The notes under the pieces were generated by a model. It saw only the letters and a list, made by a program, of their open reading frames with translations, had not been told where the DNA came from and searched no databases. The position numbers and the translations under genes were made by a program. 64,000 nt of DNA from Flavobacterium panici (GTDB taxonomy: Bacteria; Bacteroidota; Bacteroidia; Flavobacteriales; Flavobacteriaceae), in assembly GCF_903819335.1 (NCBI RefSeq), contig NZ_CAIJDE010000058.1, positions 1 to 64,000 on the forward strand, written 5' to 3'. Shown here piece by piece: positions 51,498-60,636 of the stretch. Each line of letters opens with the position of its first letter. Within the stretch, counting starts at the first letter, position 1.

Positions 51498-52109
51498 TTA
51501 AAGAGAGCTTGAAAATAGTAGCGTGATTAAGGCAAAACTACCCTTCCATTCTTTGCGAAGAGTCAATAATCCGCGGTGCAGTAAATTACTTGCCGACTGA
51601 TAATTAACATCCAGCATTTCTGCAATTTGTTCTACAGATAATCCTTGGTGATAGCGCAAATAAAGGGCTTCTTTTTGTCTTGCAGGTAATTCGTTAAGTA
51701 ATTTGTTTAGGTATGTTACTTTTTCTTTTGCAGCATAATCGTCGTCCAGAAGTTCGTTTTCTACAGAAAATTCTAAAAGAAAAGCAATCGCGTCTGTACT
51801 TGCGGTTTTTCTAAAAATATGATCACGTTCATATAAACGCGCAATTCTTTTTCTAACGCTCGATAATAAATAAGCTTTTACCACTACAGATTCCTGAAGG
51901 GAATTGCGATAAACCCAAATATCAGTAAAAACATCCTGAATACAATCCTGTACTTTTTCGGCATATGGAGAAAGGGAATTTCCATAATTTACAAGATCAC
52001 TATAGTATCTTTCAAATAATAATGAAAATGATTTTTCATCTCCATTTATTAAATTATTCCAAAGTGTATTATCATCAACAGCATTGATCGGCAGGATTCG
52101 GGTTCTCAT
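51498..52109 (-). CDS. ECF-type RNA polymerase sigma factor (FecI-like)
   Basis: A 203-residue sigma factor. Region 2 is FSLLFERYYSDLVNYGNSLSP and DCIQDVFTDIWVYRN. Region 4 is LPARQKEALYLRYHQGLSVEQIAEMLDVNYQSASNLLHRGLLTLRKEW (about 140-190). It is the first gene of sigma-fecR followed by susC-susD-metallohydrolase-DUF4302, all on one strand. This fits a self-inducing uptake switch. The -7 region before it has only TGCCTTTG, one mismatch from consensus. Confidence 0.95.
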   Translation of the reverse strand: MRTRILPINAVDDNTLWNNLINGDEKSFSLLFERYYSDLVNYGNSLSPYAEKVQDCIQDVFTDIWVYRNSLQESVVVKAYLLSSVRKRIARLYERDHIFRKTASTDAIAFLLEFSVENELLDDDYAAKEKVTYLNKLLNELPARQKEALYLRYHQGLSVEQIAEMLDVNYQSASNLLHRGLLTLRKEWKGSFALITLLFSSSL

Positions 52110-52237
52110 ATTGTGGGGGCTTATAATTCTGCAAAGGCAATGTTCCTTAATGCAGAGAATACATTATTTTAACATTATCATTTACTTTTGTTCGATAAAT
52201 ATATAAAAGCAAAAACTTAAAAACAATTATTTTACAC

Positions 52238-52276
52238 AAAAGAGACAGTTTCCTAATATAGAAAACTGTCTCTTTT
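52238..52276 (-). terminator. terminator after the LRR/T9SS gene
   Basis: The arms AAAAGAGACAGTTTC and GAAAACTGTCTCTTTT make a 14-bp stem with a short loop, about 96 bp beyond the stop. On the minus strand the stem ends in TTTTG. Confidence 0.7.
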
Positions 52277-52371
52277 GGTTGATATAACTGGGTTCTTAAG
52301 GAAATGTTAAAATTATTGTTCTCCCCAATAACAAATATATTTTTGAATGACTTTACTTACTTTACTAAAAT

Positions 52372-54650
52372 TTAGTATTTAATAAATTTAGAACTTGAAA
52401 TCCCTTTATTTGTTTTTACCTGTAAAATATAATTCCCTGCCTGTAGTCTTGAAACATCAATATTAGATGTTTTTTCTGCATTTGGAACCGTGATTATCAG
52501 CTGCCCTAAAATATCATAAATATTTAAAGTCTTAATTTCAATTGTATTATTTACAGAGATATTTAAAACATCTTTAACCGGATTTGGATATATATTAAAA
52601 TAGTTCGAAAACTCGAAATCCTGAGTTCCTAATGTTTTAAAAGTTGAAATAGCTTTATTGGTTAAAATTGGAAAATTATAATCGAAATAAATATTAGCTT
52701 CATTTGTAAAAGAATCTCCAACTTTTAAGGTTGGTAAGGTTTTAATTTTAAAAGCAATGTATCCATCATTATGAGCATCATCAAAAGGAAGGTTTATTTT
52801 TTCAAAGATGAATTCTACTTTATTTCCATTTGAAATTTTAGTGACACACGAGTGACTTGCTCCTGTTGGAACTAATGTAGAAATATCAAACTTAGACAAA
52901 TCAATTAAATCCTTTACTACGATATTCTCAGCTGGATAAGTTCCCGTATTTTCAAAACGAATTAAATAATGAACATATTCGCCTATTAATTCCGGTTTTA
53001 TAACGTCGCCTTCTAAACAGGTTTTATCATTCGGATCAAAAGATCCAACTACTGTTTGGCGCAATGCAAAAGAGTTGTCAAGTGGGGTTACATCAACTTG
53101 ATTTGATGCAATATTTACTGTGTAAATTAAAATATCATTATTGTTTACAGCCGGAATTTCAGTTGGAGAGTTCAAATTAAGAATGATATTAATATCCCTT
53201 GCTTCAAAAGGCTTAAGATTAGTAAAACTCCATGATAATTTATTTGCTGTTTGTTCATTAACTAAAGGAGTTGACTCTACTAAATCTAAGATTGCATCAT
53301 TAAAAACTAAATCTACTACCCCATCCTGTTTAAAATTACCTTTATTTTTATACGTTATTTTATACTTAGCATCAAAACCTGGTCGTGCTGCACCTAAAGG
53401 AATTATAGAAACTTCTAAGTCTGCTTTTGGATTTTTTAAACCAACACAAAAATTTTGTATAATAAAATCATCATTAGCAGGAAATTTAAGCTTGATTGAT
53501 TCAGGAGTAATTGTAAAATAATCTGGATTTGCTAATATAGGTGTTATAGTGTAAGTACCGGCCTGAACAGGTATTTGATAATTTCCTGATCCATCAGAAA
53601 TTACTCCCCAAGCAGCGTTTCCATTTGTAATATTGTATTTTAAATTTGGAATTAATGAATTTGAAGCATTACATTCAGTATTATCAATATTTACTTTATT
53701 ATTACCTTTAATTGTATAAAATTTTCCGCCTGGAACAAATGAGCAATATGAACTAACGTTACAGTTTTTATAACCATATTCTTTTACTAAATTTTCTGCG
53801 CGTAAAACTCCTTCTTCATCTACACAAATATATTCTAGATTTGGACAAAAACTAAATGTAAATGCACCTCCAAGTACGCTGCCTTTTTTTACAAAAATAG
53901 TTGATAAAGGCAAATTATAATCACACTTTAAAGTTTCTAAAATACTAATATGACTAAGTTCTAATGTCGATAAATTATTATTCTCACATTGCAAATATCT
54001 CATTTTAATATTATTAGAAAAATCTAAAGAAGAAATTTTATTATTAGTACAATAAAATCTATCCAGATTTTTCAATGTACTTACATCAATCGAAGTAAGT
54101 TCATTAAACTCACAATATAAATTAAAAATTTCAGTAGAACCTGTAGTATTTATCGAAGTAAGGTGATTATTATAACTTTGAACGATCTTTAGATTTGTCA
54201 GGTTACTGATATCCAAAGATGTTAATTCATTATGTGAACAATTAATACCTTGTAGATTAACTAACCCACTAACATTTAGGCTGGTAATTTTATTGACAGC
54301 GCAATTTAAATCAGCTAATGATTTCAAACCTCTCAAATCTAAAGTTTCAATCCTATTGTTATTACAATTTAATGTATAAAGATTAGAAAAATTAAGAATT
54401 CCTTCTAAACTAATGATATGGTTTTGACTAACAGAATTATAAAGATCTAGATATATTAAATTTTCAGCTTCGCTTACATCAATTTCACGATCTCCGTTTA
54501 AATATTTCCAAGCTTATTTTTTGCTTTAGAACTATTACGATCTATACTCAACAATCTATTCTTAAAATTAATATCAGGGAAATCAATAATTTGCGAATTC
54601 GCTGAAGAAAGAAAGCATAAAGTCAGTAATAACAAGTAGTTTTTGATCAT
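52372..54650 (-). pseudogene. leucine-rich-repeat T9SS cargo protein gene, broken by a -1 frameshift
   Basis: An ATG at 54650 begins a clean signal peptide (MIKNYLLLLTLCFLSSANSQ), then IIDFPDINFKNRLL, and meets a stop at 54498-54500 after 50 codons. The continuation is in another frame, open from 54513 to 52372: AWKYLNGDREIDVSEAENL, then irregular leucine-rich repeats and a DUF11-like beta domain (around PNDKTCLEGD). It ends in a type A T9SS sorting domain (IYPNPVKDVLNISVNN, final KFIKY). Adding one base near 54514 would restore 759 residues. It may be a genuine mutation or a sequence error. As read, the long part has no signal peptide and would not be exported. Confidence 0.75.
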
Positions 54651-54712
54651 AGATTTAATTTGTTTTTGATGCCTAAATATATAAAACCAAAAATTAAAAA
54701 CCTATCTATCAA

Positions 54713-54743
54713 TAAAAAAAGCCTTACTAAGTATTAGTAAGGC
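54713..54743 (-). terminator. terminator of the 142-aa protein gene
   Basis: GCCTTACTAA and TTAGTAAGGC around three bases, followed on the minus strand by seven T, lie 29 bp beyond the stop. Confidence 0.85.
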
Positions 54744-54771
54744 CTTCGAAATTTTATAGATTGAAATCAGC

Positions 54772-55200
54772 TTAAAAAGCTACATTCCATCTTGGTAATT
54801 TTGCATTTTCATCTAAGAAATTTTGCAAAACTTGTCCTTCAACTGCAGTTGGAATTGCTTTTACATCTGCATTAAAAGTTTCATACCAAACTACTTCAAG
54901 AACAGAAATATTCTCTAATTTCATTTGAGCCGGCCATGAATATTTTCTTCCTGTTTTAGCAAACTGGTGTCCGTTTACGATTTTGTCATATAATCCTCCA
55001 TTTTTGCTTTTAAGAGTTCCATCATTTTGAACAGTTCCTGTAGAACCAACCATTATTAATTCTTTTGCATCTCCGTCAATTTCATAAACTACAAAGATTC
55101 CAGCACTTCCTTCAGGAGCGTTGCAAACTTCTTCTAAACTATCATTTACAGTAAAAGTAAAACTATTACTTGCTTTAAACTTTTCTAATTCTTTACTCAT
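54772..55200 (-). CDS. uncharacterised 142-aa cytoplasmic protein
   Basis: No family was firmly recognised. It has no signal or membrane segment. The order GIFVVYEIDG, then LIMVGSTG, then GLYDKIVNG and a late Glu in VEGQVLQNFLDE faintly recalls the GIY-YIG fold. The characteristic tyrosines and arginine are not preserved, so nuclease activity is not claimed. It lies 141 bp after sucD with a terminator between, and has its own terminator. It is probably a separate small transcript. Confidence 0.7.
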   Translation of the reverse strand: MSKELEKFKASNSFTFTVNDSLEEVCNAPEGSAGIFVVYEIDGDAKELIMVGSTGTVQNDGTLKSKNGGLYDKIVNGHQFAKTGRKYSWPAQMKLENISVLEVVWYETFNADVKAIPTAVEGQVLQNFLDENAKLPRWNVAF

Positions 55201-55281
55201 CGTTTCTTTTTTTAGTTTCTAAGATACTGAGGTACTAAGATTCTAAGTTTTTTTCTTTTTACGCCTCAGTCTTTAAAATGT

Positions 55282-55314
55282 AAAAAAGTCTCAACAAAAT
55301 ATTGAGACTTTTTT
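55282..55314 (-). terminator. terminator of sucD
   Basis: AAAAAGTCTCAA and TTGAGACTTTTTT form a 12-bp stem ending in a T-run on the minus strand, 28 bp beyond the sucD stop. Confidence 0.85.
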
Positions 55315-55341
55315 GGAATTTATTATTTTAATAATTGGAAT

Positions 55342-56214
55342 TTATCCAAGTACTTCTTTTACTTTTTTACCAATTTCAGCTGGTGAATCAACAACGTAAA
55401 TTCCGTTGTCTCTCATAATTTGTTTTTTAGCAGCAGCTGTATCGTCCGAACCACCAACAATAGCACCTGCGTGACCCATTGTTCTACCAGCAGGCGCAGT
55501 TTCTCCAGCGATAAAACCAATAACTGGTTTACGGTTACCATCAGCTTTTACCCATCTTGCAGCATCAGCTTCTAATTGACCTCCAATTTCACCAATCATA
55601 ATGATTGCTTCAGTTTCCGGATCGTTCATTAATAATTCAACAGCTTCTTTAGTTGTAGTTCCAATGATTGGATCTCCACCAATACCAATAGCTGTAGTAA
55701 TTCCTAAACCTTGTTTTACAACCTGGTCAGCAGCTTCGTAAGTTAAAGTTCCAGATTTAGAAACGATACCAACTGTTCCTTTTTTGAAAACGAAACCTGG
55801 CATAATACCAACTTTAGCTTCTCCCGGAGTGATAACACCTGGACAGTTTGGTCCAATTAATCTAGAATTTCTTTCTTTAACATAATTATTTGCTTTAATC
55901 ATATCTGCTACAGGAATTCCTTCTGTAATAGCAATAATTACTTTAATTCCGGCATCAGCAGCTTCCATAATTGCATCAGCAGCAAAAGCTGGCGGAACAA
56001 AAATGATAGAAGTATCAGCTCCGGCTTGATCAACAGCATCTTTTACTGTATTAAAAACCGGACGGTCTAAATGGCTAGTTCCTCCTTTTCCCGGAGTAAC
56101 ACCACCAACAACATTAGTACCGTACTCAATCATTTGAGAAGCGTGGAAAGTACCTTCGCTTCCTGTAAATCCCTGAACAATTATTTTGGAATCTTTATTA
56201 ACTAAAACACTCAT
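55342..56214 (-). CDS. sucD: succinyl-CoA synthetase (ligase) alpha subunit
   Basis: A 290-residue TCA-cycle subunit. With SucC it interconverts succinyl-CoA and succinate with ADP or GDP phosphorylation. The CoA-binding N-terminus has VQGFTGSEGTFHASQMIEYG and PNCPGVITPGEAKVGIMPG. The active-site His is in MGHAGAIVGGSDDTAAAK (about 246). sucC is not in this window. A TAnnTTTG box lies about 36 nt upstream. Confidence 0.97.
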   Translation of the reverse strand: MSVLVNKDSKIIVQGFTGSEGTFHASQMIEYGTNVVGGVTPGKGGTSHLDRPVFNTVKDAVDQAGADTSIIFVPPAFAADAIMEAADAGIKVIIAITEGIPVADMIKANNYVKERNSRLIGPNCPGVITPGEAKVGIMPGFVFKKGTVGIVSKSGTLTYEAADQVVKQGLGITTAIGIGGDPIIGTTTKEAVELLMNDPETEAIIMIGEIGGQLEADAARWVKADGNRKPVIGFIAGETAPAGRTMGHAGAIVGGSDDTAAAKKQIMRDNGIYVVDSPAEIGKKVKEVLG

Positions 56215-56249
56215 GATATATATTTTATGTAGTTTTTAAAATTGTGTTG

Positions 56250-56257
56250 CAAAAATA
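56250..56257 (-). promoter_or_regulatory. -7 box of sucD
   Basis: TATTTTTG on the minus strand matches TAnnTTTG, 36 nt before the ATG. Confidence 0.55.
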
Positions 56258-56300
56258 AGGTTTTGTAATGTAATTTGCCTCTTTTATTGTCAAAAAAATA

Positions 56301-56663
56301 TTAAGAAAATTGACTCATTTGATAACCTCTATAAAGCTTATCATCTTTTATTTGCCAAATTGTTGCAAAATGTGCCAATAACATTTCCTCACGCGGATTC
56401 TCAATTGTTTTTACATAATGAGAATAACGTACTGAAACTAAGTCATCTTCGGCTAGAATGTGGCTGATTCTAACTTTAGAACGCACATAAGCTCTGCTGA
56501 GTTCATTTGTTAATTCAACTATAGCATTATAATCTAACTGAATAAAACCTTTTGTACTGTTCCATTCAATAATTACTTCTGGATGCAGATAAGTTTTTAA
56601 AATTTCACTATCAATTAAGGCATCCGACTTATAAAATTTTTGAACAAACTCTTTTATAGACAT
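56301..56663 (-). CDS. NTF2-like small protein downstream of the lpxD-like gene
   Basis: A 120-residue single-domain protein of the NTF2-like superfamily. The N-terminal helix VQKFYKSDALIDSEILKTYLHPEVIIEWNS is followed by a beta sheet ending EEMLLAHFATIWQIKDDKLYRGYQMSQ. It starts 1 nt after the lpxD-like stop, so the two are translationally linked. Function is unknown; the envelope-gene context is the only hint. Confidence 0.82.
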   Translation of the reverse strand: MSIKEFVQKFYKSDALIDSEILKTYLHPEVIIEWNSTKGFIQLDYNAIVELTNELSRAYVRSKVRISHILAEDDLVSVRYSHYVKTIENPREEMLLAHFATIWQIKDDKLYRGYQMSQFS

Positions 56664-56664
56664 A

Positions 56665-57594
56665 TTACTTCAATTTATTTAAAATTTCAGGAATCTTTTT
56701 GATATTGGCTAATTGTTTTAACTTTTCTCTTGATTCTTCAATTGGAGTTCCAAAATACGACTTTCCTCCTTCAACCGATTTAGTAACTCCGGTTTGTCCC
56801 ATAATAACAGCCTTCGCTCCTATTGTAATTCCGCTGGTTGTTCCAACTTGTCCCCAAATTGTAACTTCATCTTCAATAACAACACAGCCTGCAATACCAG
56901 TCTGTGAGGCGATTAGACATTTTTTTCCGATAACAGAATCATGTCCAACATGCACCTGATTGTCGATTTTTGTACCTTCTTTAATTGTTGTGTCTCCGGT
57001 AACTCCTTTGTCAATTGTACAAAGAGCACCAATTCCAACATTGTCTTCAATTACAACTCTTCCGCCAGAAATTAGCTGATCGAAGCCTTCAGGACGTTTT
57101 TTATAATAAAAAGCATCTGCTCCTAAAATAGTTCCGGCATGAATAATCACGTTATCACCAATGACGGTATGATCGTAAATTGAAACGTTTGAGTGAATCA
57201 AACAGTTTTTTCCGATTTTTACATGATTTCCAATAAAACTATTAGGCTGAATTACAGTTCCTTCTCCAATACTAGCTGAAGATGAAATCGCTACATTTGC
57301 AAATTGAAATGGTTTAAAATGTCTCGTTAAAGTATTAAAATCTCTGAAAGGATCATCAGAAATTAAAAGAGCTTTACCTTCCGGGCATTCAACCTTTTTG
57401 TTTATTAAAACAATGGTTGCTGCAGATTGTAAAGCTTTGTCATAATATTTTGGGTGGTCAACAAAAACAATATCACCTGGTTCTACAACATGAATTTCGT
57501 TCATGCCTAAAACCTCAAAGTTTTTGTCACCAATAAATTCGCATTTAAGCAAATTTGCAATTTCTTCTAAAGAGTGAACTTTTGGAAATTTCAT
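56665..57594 (-). CDS. LpxD-like UDP-3-O-acylglucosamine N-acyltransferase (second copy)
   Basis: A 309-residue left-handed beta-helix acyltransferase-like protein. The N-terminal LpxD-type domain (about 1-95: HSLEEIANLLKCEFIGDKNFEVLGMNEI) is followed by hexapeptide repeats such as VIGDNVIIHAGTILGADAFYY and TKIDNQVHVGHDSVIGKKC, with the His-Asp catalytic type segment VHVGHDSVIG. It is shorter than the main LpxD at 60629-61672 and may acylate a different sugar or be specialised. It is 91 bp after efp, in the lpx block. Confidence 0.88.
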   Translation of the reverse strand: MKFPKVHSLEEIANLLKCEFIGDKNFEVLGMNEIHVVEPGDIVFVDHPKYYDKALQSAATIVLINKKVECPEGKALLISDDPFRDFNTLTRHFKPFQFANVAISSSASIGEGTVIQPNSFIGNHVKIGKNCLIHSNVSIYDHTVIGDNVIIHAGTILGADAFYYKKRPEGFDQLISGGRVVIEDNVGIGALCTIDKGVTGDTTIKEGTKIDNQVHVGHDSVIGKKCLIASQTGIAGCVVIEDEVTIWGQVGTTSGITIGAKAVIMGQTGVTKSVEGGKSYFGTPIEESREKLKQLANIKKIPEILNKLK

Positions 57595-57610
57595 ATTTTT
57601 ATTTCGTTTT

Positions 57611-57680
57611 TAGTCTCAGTTTTCAGTCACAGTTTTCAATCAACAAACTGAAAAACTGTGACTGAAAACTGAAAACTTAT
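57611..57680. repeat. CAGTTTTCAGT inverted-word spacer
   Basis: CAGTTTTCAGTCACAGTTTT words face their complements AAACTGTGACTGAAAACTG across a short centre, forming a hairpin in the efp to lpxD-like spacer. Confidence 0.7.
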
Positions 57681-57685
57681 AAAAA

Positions 57686-58252
57686 CTACTCTTTTACACG
57701 CTCCATGTAAGAACCTGAAGCTGTATCGATTTTAATTTTATCACCTTCGTTGATGAACAACGGAACGTTTACAGATGCACCAGTTTCTACTGTAGCATTT
57801 TTTGTAGCGTTTGTAGCTGTATTTCCTTTTACTCCCGGCTCAGCGTAAGTAACTTCAAGAACTACAGATGCAGGCATATCTACAGATAAAGGTAAATCAG
57901 TTTCAGTATTAATCTGGACCATTACATTTGTTCCTTCTTTTAATAAATCCGGAGCATCTAAGATATTTTTGTTTAAAGAAATTTGTTCAAATGTCTCAGC
58001 ATTCATAAAGTGAAATTCATCACCTTCTGGATATAAAAACTGGAACGTATGTGTCTCAACTCTAATAACGTCAATTTTGTGACCAGCAGAAAAAGTATTA
58101 TCCAATACTTTACCTGAAGTTAAGCTTTTTAATTTAGTTCTTACGAAAGCTGGACCTTTTCCTGGTTTAACGTGAAGAAATTCAATGATTTTATAGATAT
58201 CGTGATTAAATTTAATACACAATCCGTTTCTAATATCTGATGTAGATGCCAT
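57686..58252 (-). CDS. efp: translation elongation factor P
   Basis: A 188-residue translation factor that rescues ribosomes stalled at polyproline. It has the three-domain EF-P fold. The tip loop LHVKPGKGPAF carries Lys32, the residue modified in many bacteria. Its position between lpxA and the second lpxD-like gene is common in this group. Both flanking spacers are made of repeat words. Confidence 0.97.
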   Translation of the reverse strand: MASTSDIRNGLCIKFNHDIYKIIEFLHVKPGKGPAFVRTKLKSLTSGKVLDNTFSAGHKIDVIRVETHTFQFLYPEGDEFHFMNAETFEQISLNKNILDAPDLLKEGTNVMVQINTETDLPLSVDMPASVVLEVTYAEPGVKGNTATNATKNATVETGASVNVPLFINEGDKIKIDTASGSYMERVKE

Positions 58253-58261
58253 TTGTTTTTT

Positions 58262-58392
58262 ATTTTAGATTTTTGAATGTAGATTTTAGATTTTAGATTT
58301 TGAAAAACTCATCCACATTGTATTTTTATAATATGATTTAAATTTTATTTTACAGCTTAGAAATCTAAAATCAGAAATCTAAACTCTAAAAT
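58262..58392. repeat. TTTTAGA / TCTAAAA inverted-word spacer
   Basis: The lpxA-efp spacer begins with TTTTAGATTT words and ends with their complements GAAATCTAAAATCAGAAATC, a loose inverted repeat. The words are the same as those in the his operon spacers. Confidence 0.7.
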
Positions 58393-59177
58393 TAATAATT
58401 CCCTGAATAACCTTTCATAATTCCTCGTGATGAATTTCTGATAAAATCAAGAATTTCATCTCTCTCAGGAGTCGCTTCCATTTCAGCTTCAATAATACTT
58501 AAAGCTTGTGTTGTATTGTAATTCTTTTGATATAAAATTCTGTAAATTTCCTGAATTTCTCTAATTTTTTCAGTACTAAATCCTCTTCTTCTTAAACCAA
58601 CTGAATTGATCCCCACATATGATAATGGTTCCTTAGCCGCTTTTGTATAAGGAGGAACATCTTTTCTTACCAAAGACCCGCCAGAAATCATAGCGTGATC
58701 TCCAATATGAATAAACTGGTGAATTGCTGCCAAACCACCAATTACGGCGTGATTACCAACAACTACGTGTCCTGCTAATGCAACACCATTTACAATGATA
58801 GCGTTATTACCAATCTCACAATCGTGTGCAATGTGAGCATAAGCCATAACTAAACAATTGTTACCCAAAATAGTTTGTCCAGAAGCTACTGTACCTCTAT
58901 TAATCGTAACACATTCTCTAATTGTACAGTTATCTCCAATAATTGCAAGAGAATCTTCTCCTCCAAATTTTAAATCTTGCGGCACCGCAGAAATTACAGC
59001 TCCTGGAAAAATGTTGCAATTTTTACCAATACGAGCACCTTCCATGATGGTCACATTTGAACCAATCCAAGTACCGTCTCCAATAACAACATTATTGTGA
59101 ATTGTTGTAAAAGGTTCAATTACAACATTTTTAGCGATTTTAGCGCCTGGATGAACATATGCTAATGGTTGATTCAT
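58392..59177 (-). CDS. lpxA: UDP-N-acetylglucosamine acyltransferase
   Basis: A 261-residue first enzyme of lipid A synthesis. It moves a 3-hydroxyacyl chain from ACP to UDP-GlcNAc. Left-handed beta-helix repeats run to about residue 185, with the catalytic His in VMAYAHIAHDCEIGNN (about 123) and HQFIHIGDHAMISGG. The C-terminal helices contain SYVGINSVGLRRRGFS. It follows lpxC-fabZ by 70 bp in the lpx operon. Confidence 0.97.
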   Translation of the reverse strand: MNQPLAYVHPGAKIAKNVVIEPFTTIHNNVVIGDGTWIGSNVTIMEGARIGKNCNIFPGAVISAVPQDLKFGGEDSLAIIGDNCTIRECVTINRGTVASGQTILGNNCLVMAYAHIAHDCEIGNNAIIVNGVALAGHVVVGNHAVIGGLAAIHQFIHIGDHAMISGGSLVRKDVPPYTKAAKEPLSYVGINSVGLRRRGFSTEKIREIQEIYRILYQKNYNTTQALSIIEAEMEATPERDEILDFIRNSSRGIMKGYSGNY

Positions 59178-59247
59178 CTATGTTTTATATTTTAATTAAA
59201 ATAGTCTAATTTTTAGGGCAACAAACCTAAACAATAAATTTGATTAA

Positions 59248-60636
59248 TTATTGTTTTCTTGCAATTTGTGCCATTAATTCTGCCTCAGTCACTAATTTTC
59301 CGTTAGCATAGGCATTTGCCTGCATATGGCAGATTCCTCTTCTGATAGGAGAAATCAACTCACATTTGAAAATTAAGGTATCACCCGGCAATACTTTGTG
59401 TTTGAATTTAACATTGTCAATTTTCATGAAATATGTCAAATAATTTTCAGGGTCCGGAACAGTGCTTAAAACTAAAATTCCACCTGTTTGTGCCATTGCT
59501 TCAACAATTAAAACTCCCGGCATTACTGGAGCTTCAGGAAAATGTCCTACGAAGAAATTTTCGTTCATCGTAACATTTTTCAAACCAACCACATGACGAT
59601 CAGACATTTCAATAATTCTGTCAATTAATAAAAACGGCGGTCTGTGAGGAAGCATTGCCATGATTTTGTGAATATCCATCAATGGCTCCTGGTTTAAATC
59701 ATAAACAGGAACATGATTTCTCTGTTCTATTTTAATGATTTTTGCCAGTTTTTTAGCAAACTGAGTGTTTACAAAGTGACCTGGTTTATTTGCAATGATT
59801 TTTCCTTGAATACGAACTCCAATTAAAGATAAATCTCCAATAACATCAAGTAATTTGTGTCTTGCAGCTTCGTTTGGATAATGCAAAGTAAGGTTATCTA
59901 AAACTCCGTTTGGTTTAACAGAAATCTCTTCTTTACCAAAAGCTTTCTTTAAATTAGCCATTGTAGACTCAGAGATTTCTTTGTCTACATAAACAATAGC
60001 GTTATTTAAATCGCCGCCTTTAATTAAACCGTGCTCTAGTAAAGATTCTAGTTCATGTAAAAAACTAAAAGTTCTTGAGCTTGCAATTTCTTGTTTAAAA
60101 TCTGATAAACTTTTAAGCGTAGCATTTTGAGTACCTAAAACTTTTGTACCAAAATCTACCATCGTAGTTACTTGATACTCATCGCTTGGCATAACAAGGA
60201 TTTCGCTTCCAGTAGCTTCATCAGTAAACGAAATAACTTCTTTTACTACATAAACATTACGGCTTGCGTCTTGTTCTTCGATTCCTGCTTTTTCAATTGC
60301 TTCAACAAAATATTTTGATGAACCATCCATGATAGGAAGTTCAGAGGCATCCAATTCTATAATAATATTATCCAAATCGCAACCAACTACAGCCGCTAAA
60401 ACGTGTTCCGGAGTTTGTATTTTAACACCTAATTTTTCTAAATTAGTTCCTCTTTGCGTATTAACAACATAATTAGCGTCAGCCTCAATGACTGGCTGGC
60501 CTTGCAAATCTACTCTTACAAAAGTGAAACCATTATTAATTGGAGCTGGTTTAAAAGTCATTGTAACTTCTTTTCCAGTATGTAATCCAACGCCTTTTAG
60601 TGAAATTTCATTTTTGATGGTCTTCTGTTTAACCAT
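59248..60636 (-). CDS. lpxC-fabZ: fused UDP-3-O-acyl-GlcNAc deacetylase / 3-hydroxyacyl-ACP dehydratase
   Basis: A 462-residue natural fusion typical of Bacteroidota. The N-terminal LpxC (about 1-305) has zinc ligands in TPEHVLAAVVG and NEAARHKLLDVIGDL (HxxxD) and performs the committed lipid A step. The C-terminal FabZ (about 315-460) has LPHRPPFLLIDRI and GHFPEAPVMPGVLIVEAMAQ, with catalytic His and Glu, and supplies unsaturated acyl-ACP. The fusion ties lipid A to fatty-acid flux. It starts with MVKQKTIKN at 60636 (an upstream ATG at 60645 is possible) and overlaps lpxD by about 8 bp. Confidence 0.96.
   Translation of the reverse strand: MVKQKTIKNEISLKGVGLHTGKEVTMTFKPAPINNGFTFVRVDLQGQPVIEADANYVVNTQRGTNLEKLGVKIQTPEHVLAAVVGCDLDNIIIELDASELPIMDGSSKYFVEAIEKAGIEEQDASRNVYVVKEVISFTDEATGSEILVMPSDEYQVTTMVDFGTKVLGTQNATLKSLSDFKQEIASSRTFSFLHELESLLEHGLIKGGDLNNAIVYVDKEISESTMANLKKAFGKEEISVKPNGVLDNLTLHYPNEAARHKLLDVIGDLSLIGVRIQGKIIANKPGHFVNTQFAKKLAKIIKIEQRNHVPVYDLNQEPLMDIHKIMAMLPHRPPFLLIDRIIEMSDRHVVGLKNVTMNENFFVGHFPEAPVMPGVLIVEAMAQTGGILVLSTVPDPENYLTYFMKIDNVKFKHKVLPGDTLIFKCELISPIRRGICHMQANAYANGKLVTEAELMAQIARKQ

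Noticed and set aside
54514..54524. Programmed -1 frameshift at the A-AAA-AAT tract of the LRR gene
   Set aside because: A -1 slip there is followed at once by an in-frame TAA (54514-54516), so it cannot join the two parts. A mutation or sequence error is more likely.
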